Shown here: piece by piece, positions 35,242 through 47,620 of the stretch
How the letters are laid out: each line of letters begins with the position of its first letter
How positions within the stretch are numbered: position 1 is the stretch's first letter
Origin: Cliona cf. orientalis
Taxonomy: Eukaryota > Porifera > Demospongiae > Clionaida > Clionaidae
Assembly: GCA_963930775.1 (NCBI GenBank)
Contig: OZ005690.1
Location: forward strand, 13,542,411 to 13,606,410
Reading direction: 5' to 3'
DNA: 64,000 nucleotides
Position numbers and translations under genes: made by a program
Notes under the pieces: generated by a model
The model's database searches: none
What the model was told of the DNA's origin: nothing
The model's input: the letters and a program-made list of their open reading frames with translations, nothing else

Positions 35242-36530
35242 TAAGTAGGCATGGCAGGGTCAAAAAGTACACAAACAGGATTTGTAAGGGATAATCGCAA
35301 CTACTATACATCCCTATGTGCTTGCTTTTCTCAATTATTATGCATCTATTAATGTCAATGTGTTTGTCGAGTGAGGCATGTGGGAGACATTCAGGTTGTT
35401 TCCGGCCTAGTTGTCACAATGGTTCGGGATGGTCAGTTTTGATTCAATTGCATTATTACTGGAACCTTATTTTTGTACCCCTCAAAAAGCAAGTGTAGGG
35501 ATGTATAGTAGATGTGATTATCCCTTACAAATCTTGTTTGTGTACGTTTTGATCCTGCCATCCCTACTCTATCCTTCAATTTTATTCAATTATTTTTATA
35601 CTTGTTTCTGTTCTTTTTTATTGCACTTAGTGTAATCTATCAGTGCCATCTTACATGGTTTGCTCACAACTTCTGTACAGTGTAATTAAGTGGAAGATGG
35701 GAGGTGCCAAAGTTTGAAAAATTTGTAGCCATGCCCCTCATTAACTTACGTTCATATGCCTATGTGATGAAGCAAACTGACAAAGAAGGCTGCTTTAGGC
35801 GGTCCAATAGTAATGAGACCCATCTGCTTAGGGAGAAAACCAAGTTCTAGGTTTTATTGTTGGCAGCAGCTAGCTACCTGGCATAATTTTATGATCTGTA
35901 CTGGCTTTATCACTCCATGAGCCTTGCACCTTCCTTTGATGGTATGATATCTATGATCGATCCAGCGTAGCACTAGCGCTGCACGCGCTAGCGAGTAGCT
36001 CACCTATGCCAAGCGCCTTACCGTTCCTCAAGCCTTGCACCTTCATATCCATGATCGATCCAGCGTACCGCTGCATGTGCTAGCGAGTATAGCTACCTTG
36101 CCTAAGGCTAGGTGCTGTCACTTGGCTTCACCATGGCAACACATTCCGAGCATGCGCATCATATCACAAAATGGCGTATCAGACACACCCAATCGTTAAT
36201 GCACCGTACACACTCACTCTTACGTAACTGTCGAGATAACGCCAAACTATCGTGCCACTGCACTGCGCACTACAAAATAGAGTGGATTTATATGAAAACT
36301 AAGGTGAGAGGTCCAGACAGTCTTGAGCTAGCCCTGGAGAAAGAAAGAAAGATTAATTGAGAAATGGCCATTTTTTTTAACATCTGGTTCTAGCATGTAC
36401 AATTGATTTGATGAATGATCTTGGTCTTGTTAGATAGAAATTTGCTGGAGATTCTGATTTTCACACTTAAAAGTTTCACAAAATTACGTATTTTGAGATA
36501 TTTGGGTATTCGTAATGTATTATATACAGT
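35242..36530. mobile_element. Non-coding 1.5 kb TIR element, copy A3
   Basis: Begins AAGTAGGCATGGCAGGGT, with the inverted subterminal block near 35485-35590 and the shared internal blocks ('gcttcaccatggcaacac', 'gagtggatttata', (AAAG)n). The 3' TIR is replaced by 'cagtaccgatcacagg', so the end is eroded. Confidence 0.6.
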
Positions 36531-37732
36531 ACCGATCACAGGTAACTTGACAAATGAGTGCGAGTAGCGAGGAGGAGACTCGAGTGGCCTGGACGTTCAC
36601 GTGCAGGTGCAAAGGCGCCTTCGACATGCAAGCATGAGTACTCGCACGCTCACACATATCCGCACGCACTCGCTAGTACGTATAGAGCGTGGTCCAATTA
36701 TTGCACCGACAAGACAATGGTACTAATATGCATAGCAAGTACGCTCGTTCTTGTTACACCAACACTGGCAGAATTGAATAATAATATTCTTGCCTACAGT
36801 TTCGACTGCTATACTGCAGTCTTCTTTAGGGCAATAATAATACAAGCAATGTACAACACTAGCTATATATACAGTTCAGTTGTGGGTGTGGCTTGTCCGC
36901 GTCCGCGGTAGCCATGGTGGTAGACGCCACAACGTCATCAGAGTTTGAGTTCTGGGAGTATGGCTGCCCGGTAGGTGGATCTCACGGTGGCCTCTAGCTC
37001 CTCTCTCTTCTTCCATTGCTCAACTTGAAGCTGACGGTTTCCAGAAGTACTAAGATCTTGAGGTTCTTGGTTGGGTAAATAGATACTAATACGCATAGCA
37101 AGTACGCTCGTTCTTGTTACACCAACACTGGCAGAATTGAATAATAGACAATGGTGGCAATGGTGGCAAGATCCGAGACAACAGGCAGTTTATGCACTTA
37201 TCGATGAACACTGGTGAGTTTACTGAATGAAGAGAGGTAGTAAAAGATTCGCTAGGTATAGATAAGCTTCCTATTCTTCATACTTTTTCATGACAAGTCT
37301 CGATTACTCGTGAATGTGATCGTGAGCAGCCGAGGCACAAGACTTCTAGAATGCTTTAGCAAGCTTGTTGAGAAAAGAGAAGCAGTAAAAATATACCTAG
37401 CTCACAAACTAGCTAGATTTTTTTTTGCTATCGAGTCTCAAATACTTGTATGTGCCCGCGCGAGCGTGTGCACTCAAATGCGGGTCCTGGGTACACGTGG
37501 TTGCCGGAAATTGACTCGCCAGCAGGCGCTACACTACACGTGTGTCACTCGCACTCATTTATCAAGTTACCTGTGAGCGGTACTGTATATGGCATATCCA
37601 GGTCATCCCTACTTATAGAGTCTACCGACTCCTGGTTGTAATTTGGTTATGAGGTAATTATTATGTGATCTGTGATATAATTCATGAGGTATAATCTATT
37701 AGGAACAAGTATAAAAACAATATTGAAGGATG
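36531..37732. other. Mixed intergenic DNA with a 60-bp dispersed duplication
   Basis: A ~62-bp block ('actaatangcatagcaagta...gaattgaataata') occurs at about 36722-36784 and again at 37084-37146. An open frame from 36718 has a signal-peptide-like start (MVLICIASTLVLVTPTLA) but no further support. Bases 37590-37632 are an orphan 3' end of the 1.5 kb element. Confidence 0.4.
36938..37073 (-). CDS. Possible C-terminal coding fragment
   Basis: On the minus strand an open stretch ends at a TGA (36938-36940) and reads 'NQEPQDLSTSGNRQLQVEQW', then 'KKREELEATVRSTYRAAILP'. Its composition is protein-like, charged and probably helical, unlike the neighbouring repeats, and it is bordered by the duplicated 62-bp block. 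The family was not recognised. It may be a transposon or retrocopy fragment. Confidence 0.25.
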
Positions 37733-38870
37733 AAGTAGGGATGGCAGGGTCAAAAAGTACACAAACAAGATTTGTAGGGATAATTGTATCCACTATACAT
37801 CCCTATACTAATTGCTTTCTTGATTATTATGCACCTACCGTACTTAATCTAATACAATGCATGGAAAAGAAATATTTTTAATTTTGAAAAACGCGTGTTT
37901 TTCTGGTAAAGGTCGTCAATCCAATCGCTCCATACATAAACGTTACGAGAATTCGTAAAATGCTAATTTCTTGCGTTAAATTGGCTCATGCATTGTATTC
38001 GATTAACTACGGTATTAATATTGACATATTCGGAGTATATACCACTACTATAATTTCAATAAATCTCACAGCACCAATGGTTTGGTACCAATGCATGGTG
38101 TTGATTTTTTATTGCTCTTGGTATAATTCATCAATGCCATCTTACATGGTTTGTTCATTCAAGTATCAGCGTCTTCGTCAATTGTCCAGTGTACATGTAA
38201 TTAAGTAGAAGATGGGAGATGTCAAAATTCGTGCGTGCGCGTTAACATCGAGCCACGCCCCTCATAAACTTGCCTAAGTGATGAAGAAGGCTGACAAAGA
38301 ATGCTGTTTTAGGTGGCCCAGTTAGCAATATACGAGTCTATTCTGTCAGGGAGAAAACGAAGTTCTAAGTTTGAGCTGGTTGTATACTGACTACTGAGGG
38401 CAGCTGCCTGAGGAACGGTACATCGCCGCTCCTCAATCAGCCTCGAGTTTCCATATCCCAGAGCAGTACTGGCGCCATGCGCTAGCCTCTAGCTTAGCTA
38501 GATCGTTATACAGAGTTCTCGCTCGCACTGGCCATGCTAACTTTAGCTAGCTCAACGCGCTGGAGAACCTTGTGTGTGGCTCGAGGCTAGAATTGAGCGC
38601 TGAGCTAGCTAAGCAGTGATGGTGCGTGCCGCGGACTACAGTCACATGACTTTAACACGGCAACACATTCCAAGCATGAGTATTATATGATATAATGGCG
38701 TATCAGACACACCCAATCGTTAATGTGCCGTACACACCCACAATTACGTAACGGTCGATATAATGCCGAACGAGCGTGCCATGGACCTGCACTACAAAAT
38801 GGAGTGGGTTTATACTGAAACTAAGGTGATAGGTTAAGGCAGTCTTGAGTTAATTACCCCTGTACCATAT
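37733..38870. mobile_element. Non-coding 1.5 kb TIR element, copy A4
   Basis: Begins AAGTAGGGATGGCAGGGTCA and shares the 3' blocks ('cagacacacccaatcgtta', 'gagtgggtttata'), then runs into a (TGTAA)n tract in place of the usual 3' end. Confidence 0.6.
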
Positions 38871-38882
38871 AGAATATGTGAG

Positions 38883-38935
38883 CGTGTAATGTAATGTAAT
38901 TAATGTAATGTAATGTAATGTAAATAATTCATTCG
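38883..38935. repeat. (TGTAA)n microsatellite and flank repeat
   Basis: Pentanucleotide array. The following ~130 bp ('cattcgaagcacaggaaaag...ctgaccactaaa') reappears inverted at about 56740-56885 and 57487-57630, also next to ATTAC arrays, so it is a dispersed unit ending in this microsatellite. Confidence 0.75.
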
Positions 38936-39368
38936 AAGCACAGGAAAAGGTATTGTGCAATAATTTTTATATCAGCATGTAGAGTGGATCAAATATAAAA
39001 ATTTAATCGTCTCAGATTTTTGATTTTCACTTTCAGTTTTGAAATACGAGTCGTAGTAGGTTCTGACCACTAAAGTATGAAGGAAACTAGAGCTCATAGA
39101 GCACATACCCCGCGCGCTTGTACTGCATAATTGTCGACCTTTGACCTAGTGCTTTCATCGAGAAATAATATTATAAAGTAGGGAACACTTTGCATCTGCT
39201 AGCTAGCTATTTCTATACTTATATGTTCTGTATTTAGACAATGTATGTTCAACAAGTGTGACGTGTATAGTTAGCTAGTAGATCCCAGTGTGGACCACGA
39301 GGAGGTGGTTCCCAATCCACACCACCTAATGTGTGTGTGTATATAGAAAAATTGCATGCTTAAAAAGC

Positions 39369-39560
39369 TATCTTCACTTGATCTTCATTATTGCTTGATC
39401 TTCATTATTTCTTGATCTTCATTATTGCTTGATCTTCGTTATTGCTTGATCTTCATTATTTTTTAATCTTCATTATTGCTTGATCTTCGTTATTGCTTGA
39501 TCTTCATTATTTCTTGATCTTCATAATTTTCTTGATCTTCATTATTGTTGTTGATTTATC
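39369..39560. repeat. 16-bp minisatellite at Helitron 3' side
   Basis: About twelve imperfect copies of CTTGATCTTCATTATT in tandem. It lies just beyond the coding end of the minus-strand Helitron. Helentron-type elements and their derivatives often carry short tandem arrays near a terminus, so it may belong to the element. Confidence 0.8.
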
Positions 39561-39715
39561 TCTTGATCTTGACTGTTTGATTGTTGTAGCTACATGAAAA
39601 ATGTTACCAGCTGCTGTAAATAAGAACAATATATTTATGTACATCTTAAGTTATGATAGTATCATAAGTACCATAATAATTATTGTGTATAGACTTATTT
39701 GTTATGGTTTCAAAC

Positions 39716-39795
39716 CAACAGCAAGATGTAATTTTCTTTGTTGTCTGATGATATCTTTGAGTGTGCTTGTCTTTGTGTTCTCATTGGCTTGAATA
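39716..39795 (-). repeat. Short diverged duplicate of Helitron helicase sequence
   Basis: 'ccaacagcaagatgta...ttgttgtctgatgat' resembles 40980-41060 within the helicase region, with an internal deletion. It may have been captured during a Helitron replication slip. Confidence 0.4.
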
Positions 39796-42120
39796 GTGGA
39801 CTTGAATTGTTTACTATATTTGGAACGATAAATAAGTGGCATCATGGTCCGAGTAATACGTATCGATCACATCAATAAAGGTTTTTTCCACGGTGCCATT
39901 AAAATATATGTGGTCTAAAAGTGACCCGGAGTCCTCTTGATGTCATTAACTGGAGCAGTCTGGATGTGTTTGATCTTGAAATATCTTCATTGAAGTCACC
40001 AAGAATAATGGTGGGTACTATCTGGGGAAGATTTGCTAAATAGTCACCAATGAGAGATAAGAATGTGGCTAGATGTTGCTGTGGACGTTTGTAGACTGCT
40101 ATAATACATACTCTGCCCCCAGAATGAGTGGAAATTGTTTCAACAGTCAGTATTTCTAGCTGAGGTGGATGAGGGACGTTCATCCTAACAGGCTGTAATG
40201 AAGAGGGGCACACTATCATTATTCCACCCTTGGCTAGATTTTCAGTGCTTGTTTGGACACGATCCTGTCTGAAAACTGTACATTCTTCTGTCACAGGCAA
40301 ATGGCTACTTTCAAGGTGCTGTTCAGGTTGAAGGAATGTTTCAGTGAAGCACATGATGTCCACATGCCTCATAGCTTGGTCTCTGATGATATCTTCATAC
40401 TTTGCCAAGAATGAATGTACATTCAGATGACTGATCTTCATCCAGCCGTCCTTAGGTAGACTGAGTACCTTTGGTACTGGTTCACTGGGGAGACTCTGTG
40501 TAGACAATCTTTTCATTTCATTCACAATACTGTCACTGACTTTGATGTTCTCGTGTTTAAAGTTTTTAGTGAATAGGCCTTGAAGAGTTTTCACTCGACT
40601 AAAGGCTACGTACGCTTGCCCTGCGTCAAATTTAACTTTCTTCATATCAACAATAATTTGATCCATTGTCAGTCCTTGCACTTTGTGAATGGTAGTGGCC
40701 CAGGCTAGTACGAGTGGAAACTGCCTCCTACTTGCTTCAGCAGCTTTGTTCTTTCCGATAAAGAATACTGCTTCATGTCTGCTGATAGGTACAGCTTCAG
40801 GATACTGGCTGCGGTACTGACTCTGTGCAATTGCTGAGACACCTACTCTGGAATGATCAAACTTGACAAGGACTAAGGTGACTTCACTGCCAGTTTTGAT
40901 GATATCTTCAATACTTCCCCGTGCACCATTTACTAATCCATCTGAAACATCAACATTAACAGTCAGCATTACTTTGGCACCAACAGCAAGATGTAGTTCA
41001 CTGACGAGTCCTCCTGTGTCAGCTTTGTTGTCTGATGATTTTAAGTTTAGCAATTGTGTATGTTTGTCCTTGGTGTTATCAATGGCTTTGATCACTACAT
41101 GTTGTTGTTCTGGAGCAAGTTCTTTTAATTTCAACTTGTTTTGATCATCCACATGAGCATTGCGAGCATATACATGAAGGGCATCATGAGGATAGCCAGG
41201 ATGATCGTCTGTGATGATTCTTGATTCCAGTACCTTGATGTCTTCATCAGTGCAGGTGGCGGTGCGCACTCGACACAAAAGCTGGGCAAACTGACTATCA
41301 TCTCTTTGTCTCATGATCTCATCCAGCTCAATCATCTTGAATTCATCAATCCAGAGGGAGCCAGATTTATGGAGCCGTGCATAGGCATCACCAACCTCTG
41401 CAAACACATGTGGCTGTGCAACCGGTCGTAGTTGGTAAAGATCACCAACAGCAAGTATGCTGATATCTCCAAAGGTTGTGTCATCTCCTTTACCCTTCAG
41501 CTGCTGGAGTCGCTTGTGGATCTGGAGCAGCATATTGGAACCAACCATAGAGATCTCATCAATGATGAGCAGTTGCAAATTGGACAGCTTTGTTCTGAGA
41601 GTGTTCCGCTTGTCCTGTGTGAGAGGCTGGGAGCTAAACTTTGATGTACCAAGTAGAAGCGCTGAGTGGATAGTCATCCCCTGGATGTTAAATGCGGCAA
41701 CTCCTGTGGATACTGTTAGCAACACTACCACATCTTCTGGTTCCACTTGTCCCGAGAGGAGCAACAACTTTATTGCATCTCTGCGAATGAGTGAGATCAC
41801 ATAGCTTTTACCAACTCCACCCGGACCACTGACAAACACTCTGTAAGGCTTGATAGCTTCTCCTTTCTTCATAGCTATGACAGCATCTTTACACCATCTT
41901 CTATGATAGTTCACAATCTGCCGTTGTTTGGTGTTTAGACCTCTCATGAGTTGACGGTACTCATCTGGTGGAATAAGTGCTCTGTTGGTTTCCAAGCTAA
42001 ACCTCTGGAGCAGGGGAGTTGTTTGCTGCTGCTGAAAAAGGGATGCATTTGCATCCAAGTCTTCCTGCTCAATGGTTCTCATTTCTTCAACACCCTCTGC
42101 TTGAGCTTGAGCTTGTTGTT

Positions 42121-42600
42121 CTGCTGCACCTGGAGCTACTTGGTCCCATGCATGCTGGGATGGTCCATGCTCAGTTAGATCATCAATGGCATCATCAATT
42201 TCAGTAGCATTCTGACTGTACTTCCTTTCATTCTCCAAAATATCATCTTTTTTGTCTTCATAATGACTTCGGAAGTCCATATATCCACCCAGCAGGTCAG
42301 AATTTTCATCTCTCCATGGAAGATAAAGCATTATCTTGGATCTATACACTTTACTTGGCTCTGCTGCACCTGGAGCTACTTGGTCCCATGCATGCTGGGA
42401 TGGTCCATGCTCAGTTAGATCATCAATGGCATCATCAATTTCAGTAGCATTCTGACTGTACTTCCTTTCATTCTCCAAAATATCATCTTTTTTGTCTTCA
42501 TAATGACTTCGGAAGTCCATATATCCACCCAGCAGGTCAGAATTTTCATCTCTCCATGGAAGATAAAGCATTATCTTGGATCTATACACTTTACTTGGCT
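42121..42600 (-). repeat. Exact 240-bp direct duplication in the Helitron ORF
   Basis: 42121-42360 and 42361-42600 appear identical base for base. The unit length is a multiple of three, so the ORF stays open and an 80-residue segment ('EPSKVYRSKIMLYLPWRDEN' onward) is encoded twice, between the Rep and helicase domains. Confidence 0.95.
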
Positions 42601-45600
42601 CTTTCTCTTGGTTAAACCGGTGAAATCGAATAATGGCTTCTCTCCTTCGTTTGTACATGTGTCCAAGGTCATTCTTAAGTTTGATGCTTTCACTTCGTCT
42701 ACTTTCTCCATCTTCAGCTCTGGGCAATACGTCACTAGTCTCATCTTCTGGAACCTCTTGTCCGCTACAAGTCATATAATTAGCAGCAAATTCAGCAAGA
42801 CACATGTGATTTAGTTGATCAGGTCTAGCAGCATATCTATCTATCAAGCTGGTCTGATAGATGTCTTCTGAGTCTTCATCCATGTGTTCAATCAGATTGA
42901 TAGGTTTCAACAGGGATACTCTGTCTTCCTTGACAAAGATTACTTTCCTGCTCATTTGTTTGAGTGGTAATGACAGGATTCTGTACACTGCTTCTTGAGC
43001 ACTGACTTCACGATGGTTGAGGAAGACTGACCCAAGACGTCTCAGCTGGGTTCTAATTTGTTCACCTCCACACTCTTTGGATACCTGCTTCAGTAGTTCT
43101 CCCATTGATCGTTCACTCTTGAGCATGTATGCAGCTATGTACATCACACATGCATATGGATCCAGGATATACTGCAAATCCATGTTGGCTTTCCATATTC
43201 TGAGGACATCTGGATTATAATTGTTGATCCATGATTCTGATGGTTTTCTTTGCATGACAACACTGTTTCCAGTGGCGCATATCTTCAATCCACACAGGTA
43301 TATGTCAGATGATACTCCTGCTTTCAGAAACAGTTCATCCATGCTGATATCTTCAGGAGTGTCTTTGTCATCTAGAATTTTCCGCACAGCAGCTAGGGCT
43401 TTCACTGCCTGTTCAGCTTGTTCTTCTGGATATGTGGCAGCAGTGGACTCACGAGCAATCACTGTCTTTGGGCTTGGTGGACGAGGGTAGTGGAATCGAC
43501 ACTTGCCATGTCTTCTGCATGTGGCTGAGTGGCGGTGCTTCTGAACTTTAGAGACCAGCTGAGACAACTCTTCATCATCTGGGATGTTGCATTTGATATA
43601 CTGGTCAATGAAGCTGCACACCTCTTCGTCAGTGTTGATATTCAACTTGGGTGCATCCTTGATCCAGAGGATGGTGTGAGCATGAGGAGATCCTCTGGCT
43701 TGGAACTCGATTCTGATGGCATAGTCGACTAGTTCACCAAGAGGATGAGCTGTACTCTTGAGGAACACCTGAAAGAAGGTGTTGAGACGATACTGGAAGT
43801 GTCTGGCTGCAGTGACTGGATTTTGTCTCAACCATTTGCTCTTCTTCTCAAATGACATTGTTTTCACATCGTCATCAGTCAGTAAGGTGCCATACTGTCT
43901 GGCTATTGTCTGGATGACATCTGGCCACTGCATGTCAGCTGCTGAGAGAGTGAAGAACCATGTTGGAATTCCTAGCTGCCTGATCATCCCAAGCACATCG
44001 TACATGACTCTTTGGAAATAGGCTGGTGAACCACGTACATTTTTGAGGAAGCGATAAGCATGGTCTTTTTGGATCATCTCGTTGACAACATGCTGGTTTT
44101 TTTATTGATCCTGCAGTGAGCACCTGTCCTCTGTGCAACCTCCCCTGAGTTTGTCTGAGTGCAATACTAGCATCATCAGCAACCTGTTTGCTTTCAACAG
44201 CATACTGTGCTGTCAGCAAGTACTCAATATCCTTCGCAAATCTTCCATCTGCATCAAGCAGTCTCTGGTTGAAGTACTTGCGAACTGTGAGCTTTGTCTT
44301 TCTCTCAGTAATCAAACCAAATTTTCCGGTTGGATATTTGGTTGGGTTGCACATTTCTTCAAAGTGTTTGTCTTGGAGGATACTGATTGGCTTGTGTCCT
44401 TCTCCTGGAGCAATAGCAAAGATGTTATCTGATATTGCATCAACTGTATCTTCCCTCAGCAGGCAGCTGTCATAGGGCAATCCTCTGAGCTGGGCTTGAT
44501 GCTTTAAGGCTTCCTGATCTTCAACAAATTCTTGGTCATATTTTTCCTCTGGGGATACAGGTACCTGACTTTCCGACAAAGGGTTAGCAGTGCAATGCTC
44601 TTCAAGCTTTACAAGCGCCTGGTAGTGGAATTGGCCAATCAAGCCTAGGTGGATAACGCCAATGGAAGTGTGGTGAGAGGTTCTGACTAGTTCCATGTCA
44701 GGATTGATGGTCGAGATAATATGTATGTCGACGTGGAGCATGTCAGCCAGTCCCTGAACAGCTATGTGATCTCCCCAGGCACCTGCATTCAGTCTTTCCA
44801 AATACTGTAACCACCTCAGTTGCTGTCTTAGGTCAGCATCCTTAATAGAACTAATGACCTCGTCTTGTCTGGTTGGTGCTTCAGTATCTGCATTAAGGGG
44901 ATCATCAGCTATTACGGGGGCTGATATATAATCTCTCAAATGTGAAGAGCCATGTGTGTATGGAGAACTCTGCAGGTGTTCCACAAGCTCTGCTCTCAGA
45001 TTTCTCCTGTGACTCTGGATGCCAACGTTCTCGAGTTACACGGCCACTGCTGAAAAGAGACAGTCTCCATCTCCGGGTACATCTTGAACTGCAAATCCTC
45101 TCTCTCTGGCCAGGGAATTCAAAGTAGCTTCATCTGAATACCAAAAAAGAGGAACATATTAATTATTTATATACATGTACATGTAGCTTTCTCAGGATAA
45201 TACTGTAAAACAAAAGATATCCTTATAATTATAAATTGGGGAAATCTCTTTGTCACTGTGGGAATAGTTTTTATCTCTAGACATAGTACTACATACAATG
45301 AATTAATAATTGTCTATTCATATTAACATGTTCACACATGCACAATGCACACATACAATGCACTGTTACCATAGAATGTAAGTTAATTAGCACATCACTT
45401 ACCATTCATGATCAGTTGCAGTTGTTCGGTGACCATTTGACTAGTAGCTGATGGTAGTGGACACTGCTCTGCTGTCACTGCCTGACTAGTAGTTGATGGT
45501 GGTGATGATGGTGGTGGACACTGCTCTGCTGATACTGCCTCCCAAAGATCAGCATCGTCCTGTCTAGCATTGCCTGTCCAGTCGTCATTGATTTCTATAT

Positions 45601-46204
45601 CTTTGTACAGTGGGTTATTCAATTTTAACCACTGTAGTGCAGCGAGCACTTTAGCTGGTCGTACATATTGAAACATATAATGCCCCTTGTAGCACAGCTT
45701 TCGCTTCAGTTTCATTGGAACCATCTGCATTTGAGATGGAAGCCTTGGTAGAAGGGTACACACAGGAGTAAGATCAGTGGGGACATTGACAGCTGGTCCA
45801 TGAATGGCACGTTGTTTGCCACAGGGAAGTGCCACCATCTTCATAAAGGGGATCCTCAGCGAAATAAACCGCACTTCCAGTGAATTTAAGTCTGATAACT
45901 CTGATGGTATATCTTCAAGGTCCAAATTATTGGCCTTGGCTTGAGCAGGCAACTTTCCCCGCTTCAGTGCATTGTCACAGGTTTTGCATATCCACTGTTT
46001 GGTTCCAGCATCAGATACAGTAACAGTGAATTCATTAGGTGCTTTGCTATATTTGGTGACCTTGAACTCGATTACAGTTTATCGGTACATCAAGCGATTA
46101 CAGCAGACACACGTGTAATCTGGCCCTTCTTTAGTAGCTGTAATGAAGGCTTGAGATGCTTTCAAGACATTGCTAGGAGTACATCTCTGTTTGATACGGC
46201 ATTG

Positions 46205-46675
46205 CTTCTTTGCTTGTGCTTCTTTTTCTCGATACTCAGAAGATTGACGCTTAGTAGCCTTTTGTTGAGCTTCTCTCTCTCTGTAGTCAGTGGACTGACG
46301 TTTGGTAGCTTTATCGTGAGCTTCTCTCTCTCTGTAGTCAGCGGACTGACGTTTGGTAGCCTTAGCCTGAGCTTCTCTTTCTCTGTAGTCAGCGGACTGA
46401 CGCCGTTTGGTAGCCTTAGCCTGAGCCTCTCTCTCTCTGTACTCAGCGGACTGACGCTTGGTAGCCTTAGCCTGAGCCTCTCTCTCTCTCTGTACTCAGC
46501 GGACTGACGCTTGGTAGCCTTAGCCTGAGCCTCTCTCTCTCTGTACTCAGCGGACTGACGCTTGGTAGCCTTAGCCTGAGCCTCTCCCTCTCTGTACTCA
46601 GCGGACTGACGCTTGGTAGCCTTAGCCTGAGCCTCTCCCTCTCTGTACTCAGCGGACTGACGCTTAGTAGCCATA
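46205..46675 (-). repeat. 51-bp coding minisatellite (KRQSAEYRE repeats)
   Basis: About nine tandem copies of a ~51-bp unit encode ATKRQSAEYREREAQAK-type repeats, charged and probably coiled-coil. An expanded CT run near 46474-46490 shifts the frame, after which the same repeats continue in another frame. Confidence 0.85.
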
Positions 46676-47140
46676 GACGAGGCCGACTGCTGTCTCCTAC
46701 TGTACACAGAATTCCAGTGGCATTTATGATAAATCCGTAAGGTACGCATCATCACTCACCTGTCCTTCTTAGCTTTTTTTGTTTCAGTTTCAAGCTCGAT
46801 CATTTCTCGAGCTTTCAATGAACGCTTTCGCTCTCTTCTCAATTCCATCTTCGATGAACTGAGTTAAATTTCTCCTGCTTAGAAATTTATATTCGAAGCG
46901 CTAGCGCGCTAGTCTAGTGCCCAGCCCCTATGCGCGCGCATTACATTATTATGCATTAGTAGGCACTGTCGATAGGTGTGGCTACAATGGCTAACAAAAA
47001 GACACTATTTGTGACGCTGGTGAATAGTGCCCCTCGATTTGCAGTACGATGAAGGAAGTTTATCACCAAAGCCGACTGATTCATTGTGCTTACTAGTCGC
47101 TCAGGTGCCTAGACCTCGAGATATGGCGATTTTTGTGCTA

Positions 47141-47169
47141 ACGACGACGACGACGACGACGACGACGAC
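47141..47169. repeat. (CGA)n microsatellite
   Basis: Nine or more ACG/CGA trinucleotides in a row, between the Helitron 5' side and a SINE copy. Confidence 0.9.
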
Positions 47170-47213
47170 ACAACCGATTACTTTACCCCTTGCGCATGCG
47201 CGCGGGGTAATTA

Positions 47214-47620
47214 CTACTGTCCAGATGGTGCATTAGTGTCTGCCAACTAGTGTCAAATGTGTGCACTGGTTCAAATCCCACCCGGGGCCAATTTTTTACC
47301 ATTTTTTTTTTCACTGCCAGTGATGCTGGGAAGGCAGTCTACATATATACACCAACAACATTCCATGGGCGATGCTGCTTATGTTGGATCTAGACTGCAG
47401 GATTTATATATACAAGCCCCAAGTCACTCTCAGATGTACGCGTTACGCATTAGTATTATGACATTATACTGGGCATAATAATCAATGTTTGCAACTTGAG
47501 ATTTTCTGCCTTACCACATACCTGACCTATTGTAGCAGACATGTATGATAGGAAATGGTGACATACCGTTAACTAATTACTGCTTGATAAAATTCTTTTA
47601 TCTTAGGTTGTGGTTTAGCT
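47214..47620 (+). mobile_element. tRNA-derived SINE, copy 1
   Basis: A-box-like 'ccagatggtgca' (with a deletion) is followed by B-box 'GGTTCAAATCC' at about 47269-47279, a 'cactgccagtgatgctggga' body and a 3' tail ending 'cttttatcttaggttgtgg'. Two inverted copies lie at 56290-56720 and 57010-57475. Confidence 0.65.

Larger units (their letters stand above)
39814..46848 (-). pseudogene. Helitron/Helentron polyprotein: OTU-Rep-helicase-endonuclease
   Basis: Minus strand exons: 46848-46760, 46699-45403 and 45133-39814, with GT/AG introns in matching phase. Order: KR-rich start and 'ATKRQSAEYRE' repeats; CxxC zinc motifs ('CVCCN', 'CKTC'); DUF6570-like region ('LISxRIPFMKMV' type, 'YKGHYMFQYVRPAKV'); OTU protease motif 'GDGDCLF' with a downstream 'HYQAL' histidine; Helitron-like N domain; HUH Rep ('FQARGSPHAHTILW', Tyr in 'DQYIKC'); PIF1-type helicase (Walker A 'GPGGVGKS' ~41830, 'LLIIDEISM', 'VGDLYQL', 'AFSRVKT'); C-terminal apurinic-type endonuclease ('ISHLNVHS', 'GDFNEDIS', and 'SDHDA' in a shifted frame). 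Breaks: stops at the OTU and zinc regions, a shift in the repeats, a shift in a T7 run at 44097-44103, and a shift near 39955. Rolling-circle transposon, now inactive as read. Confidence 0.88.

Noticed and set aside
39601..39792. Small hydrophobic 63-aa ORF
   Set aside because: Overlaps a diverged duplicate of Helitron sequence on the other strand; probably chance.
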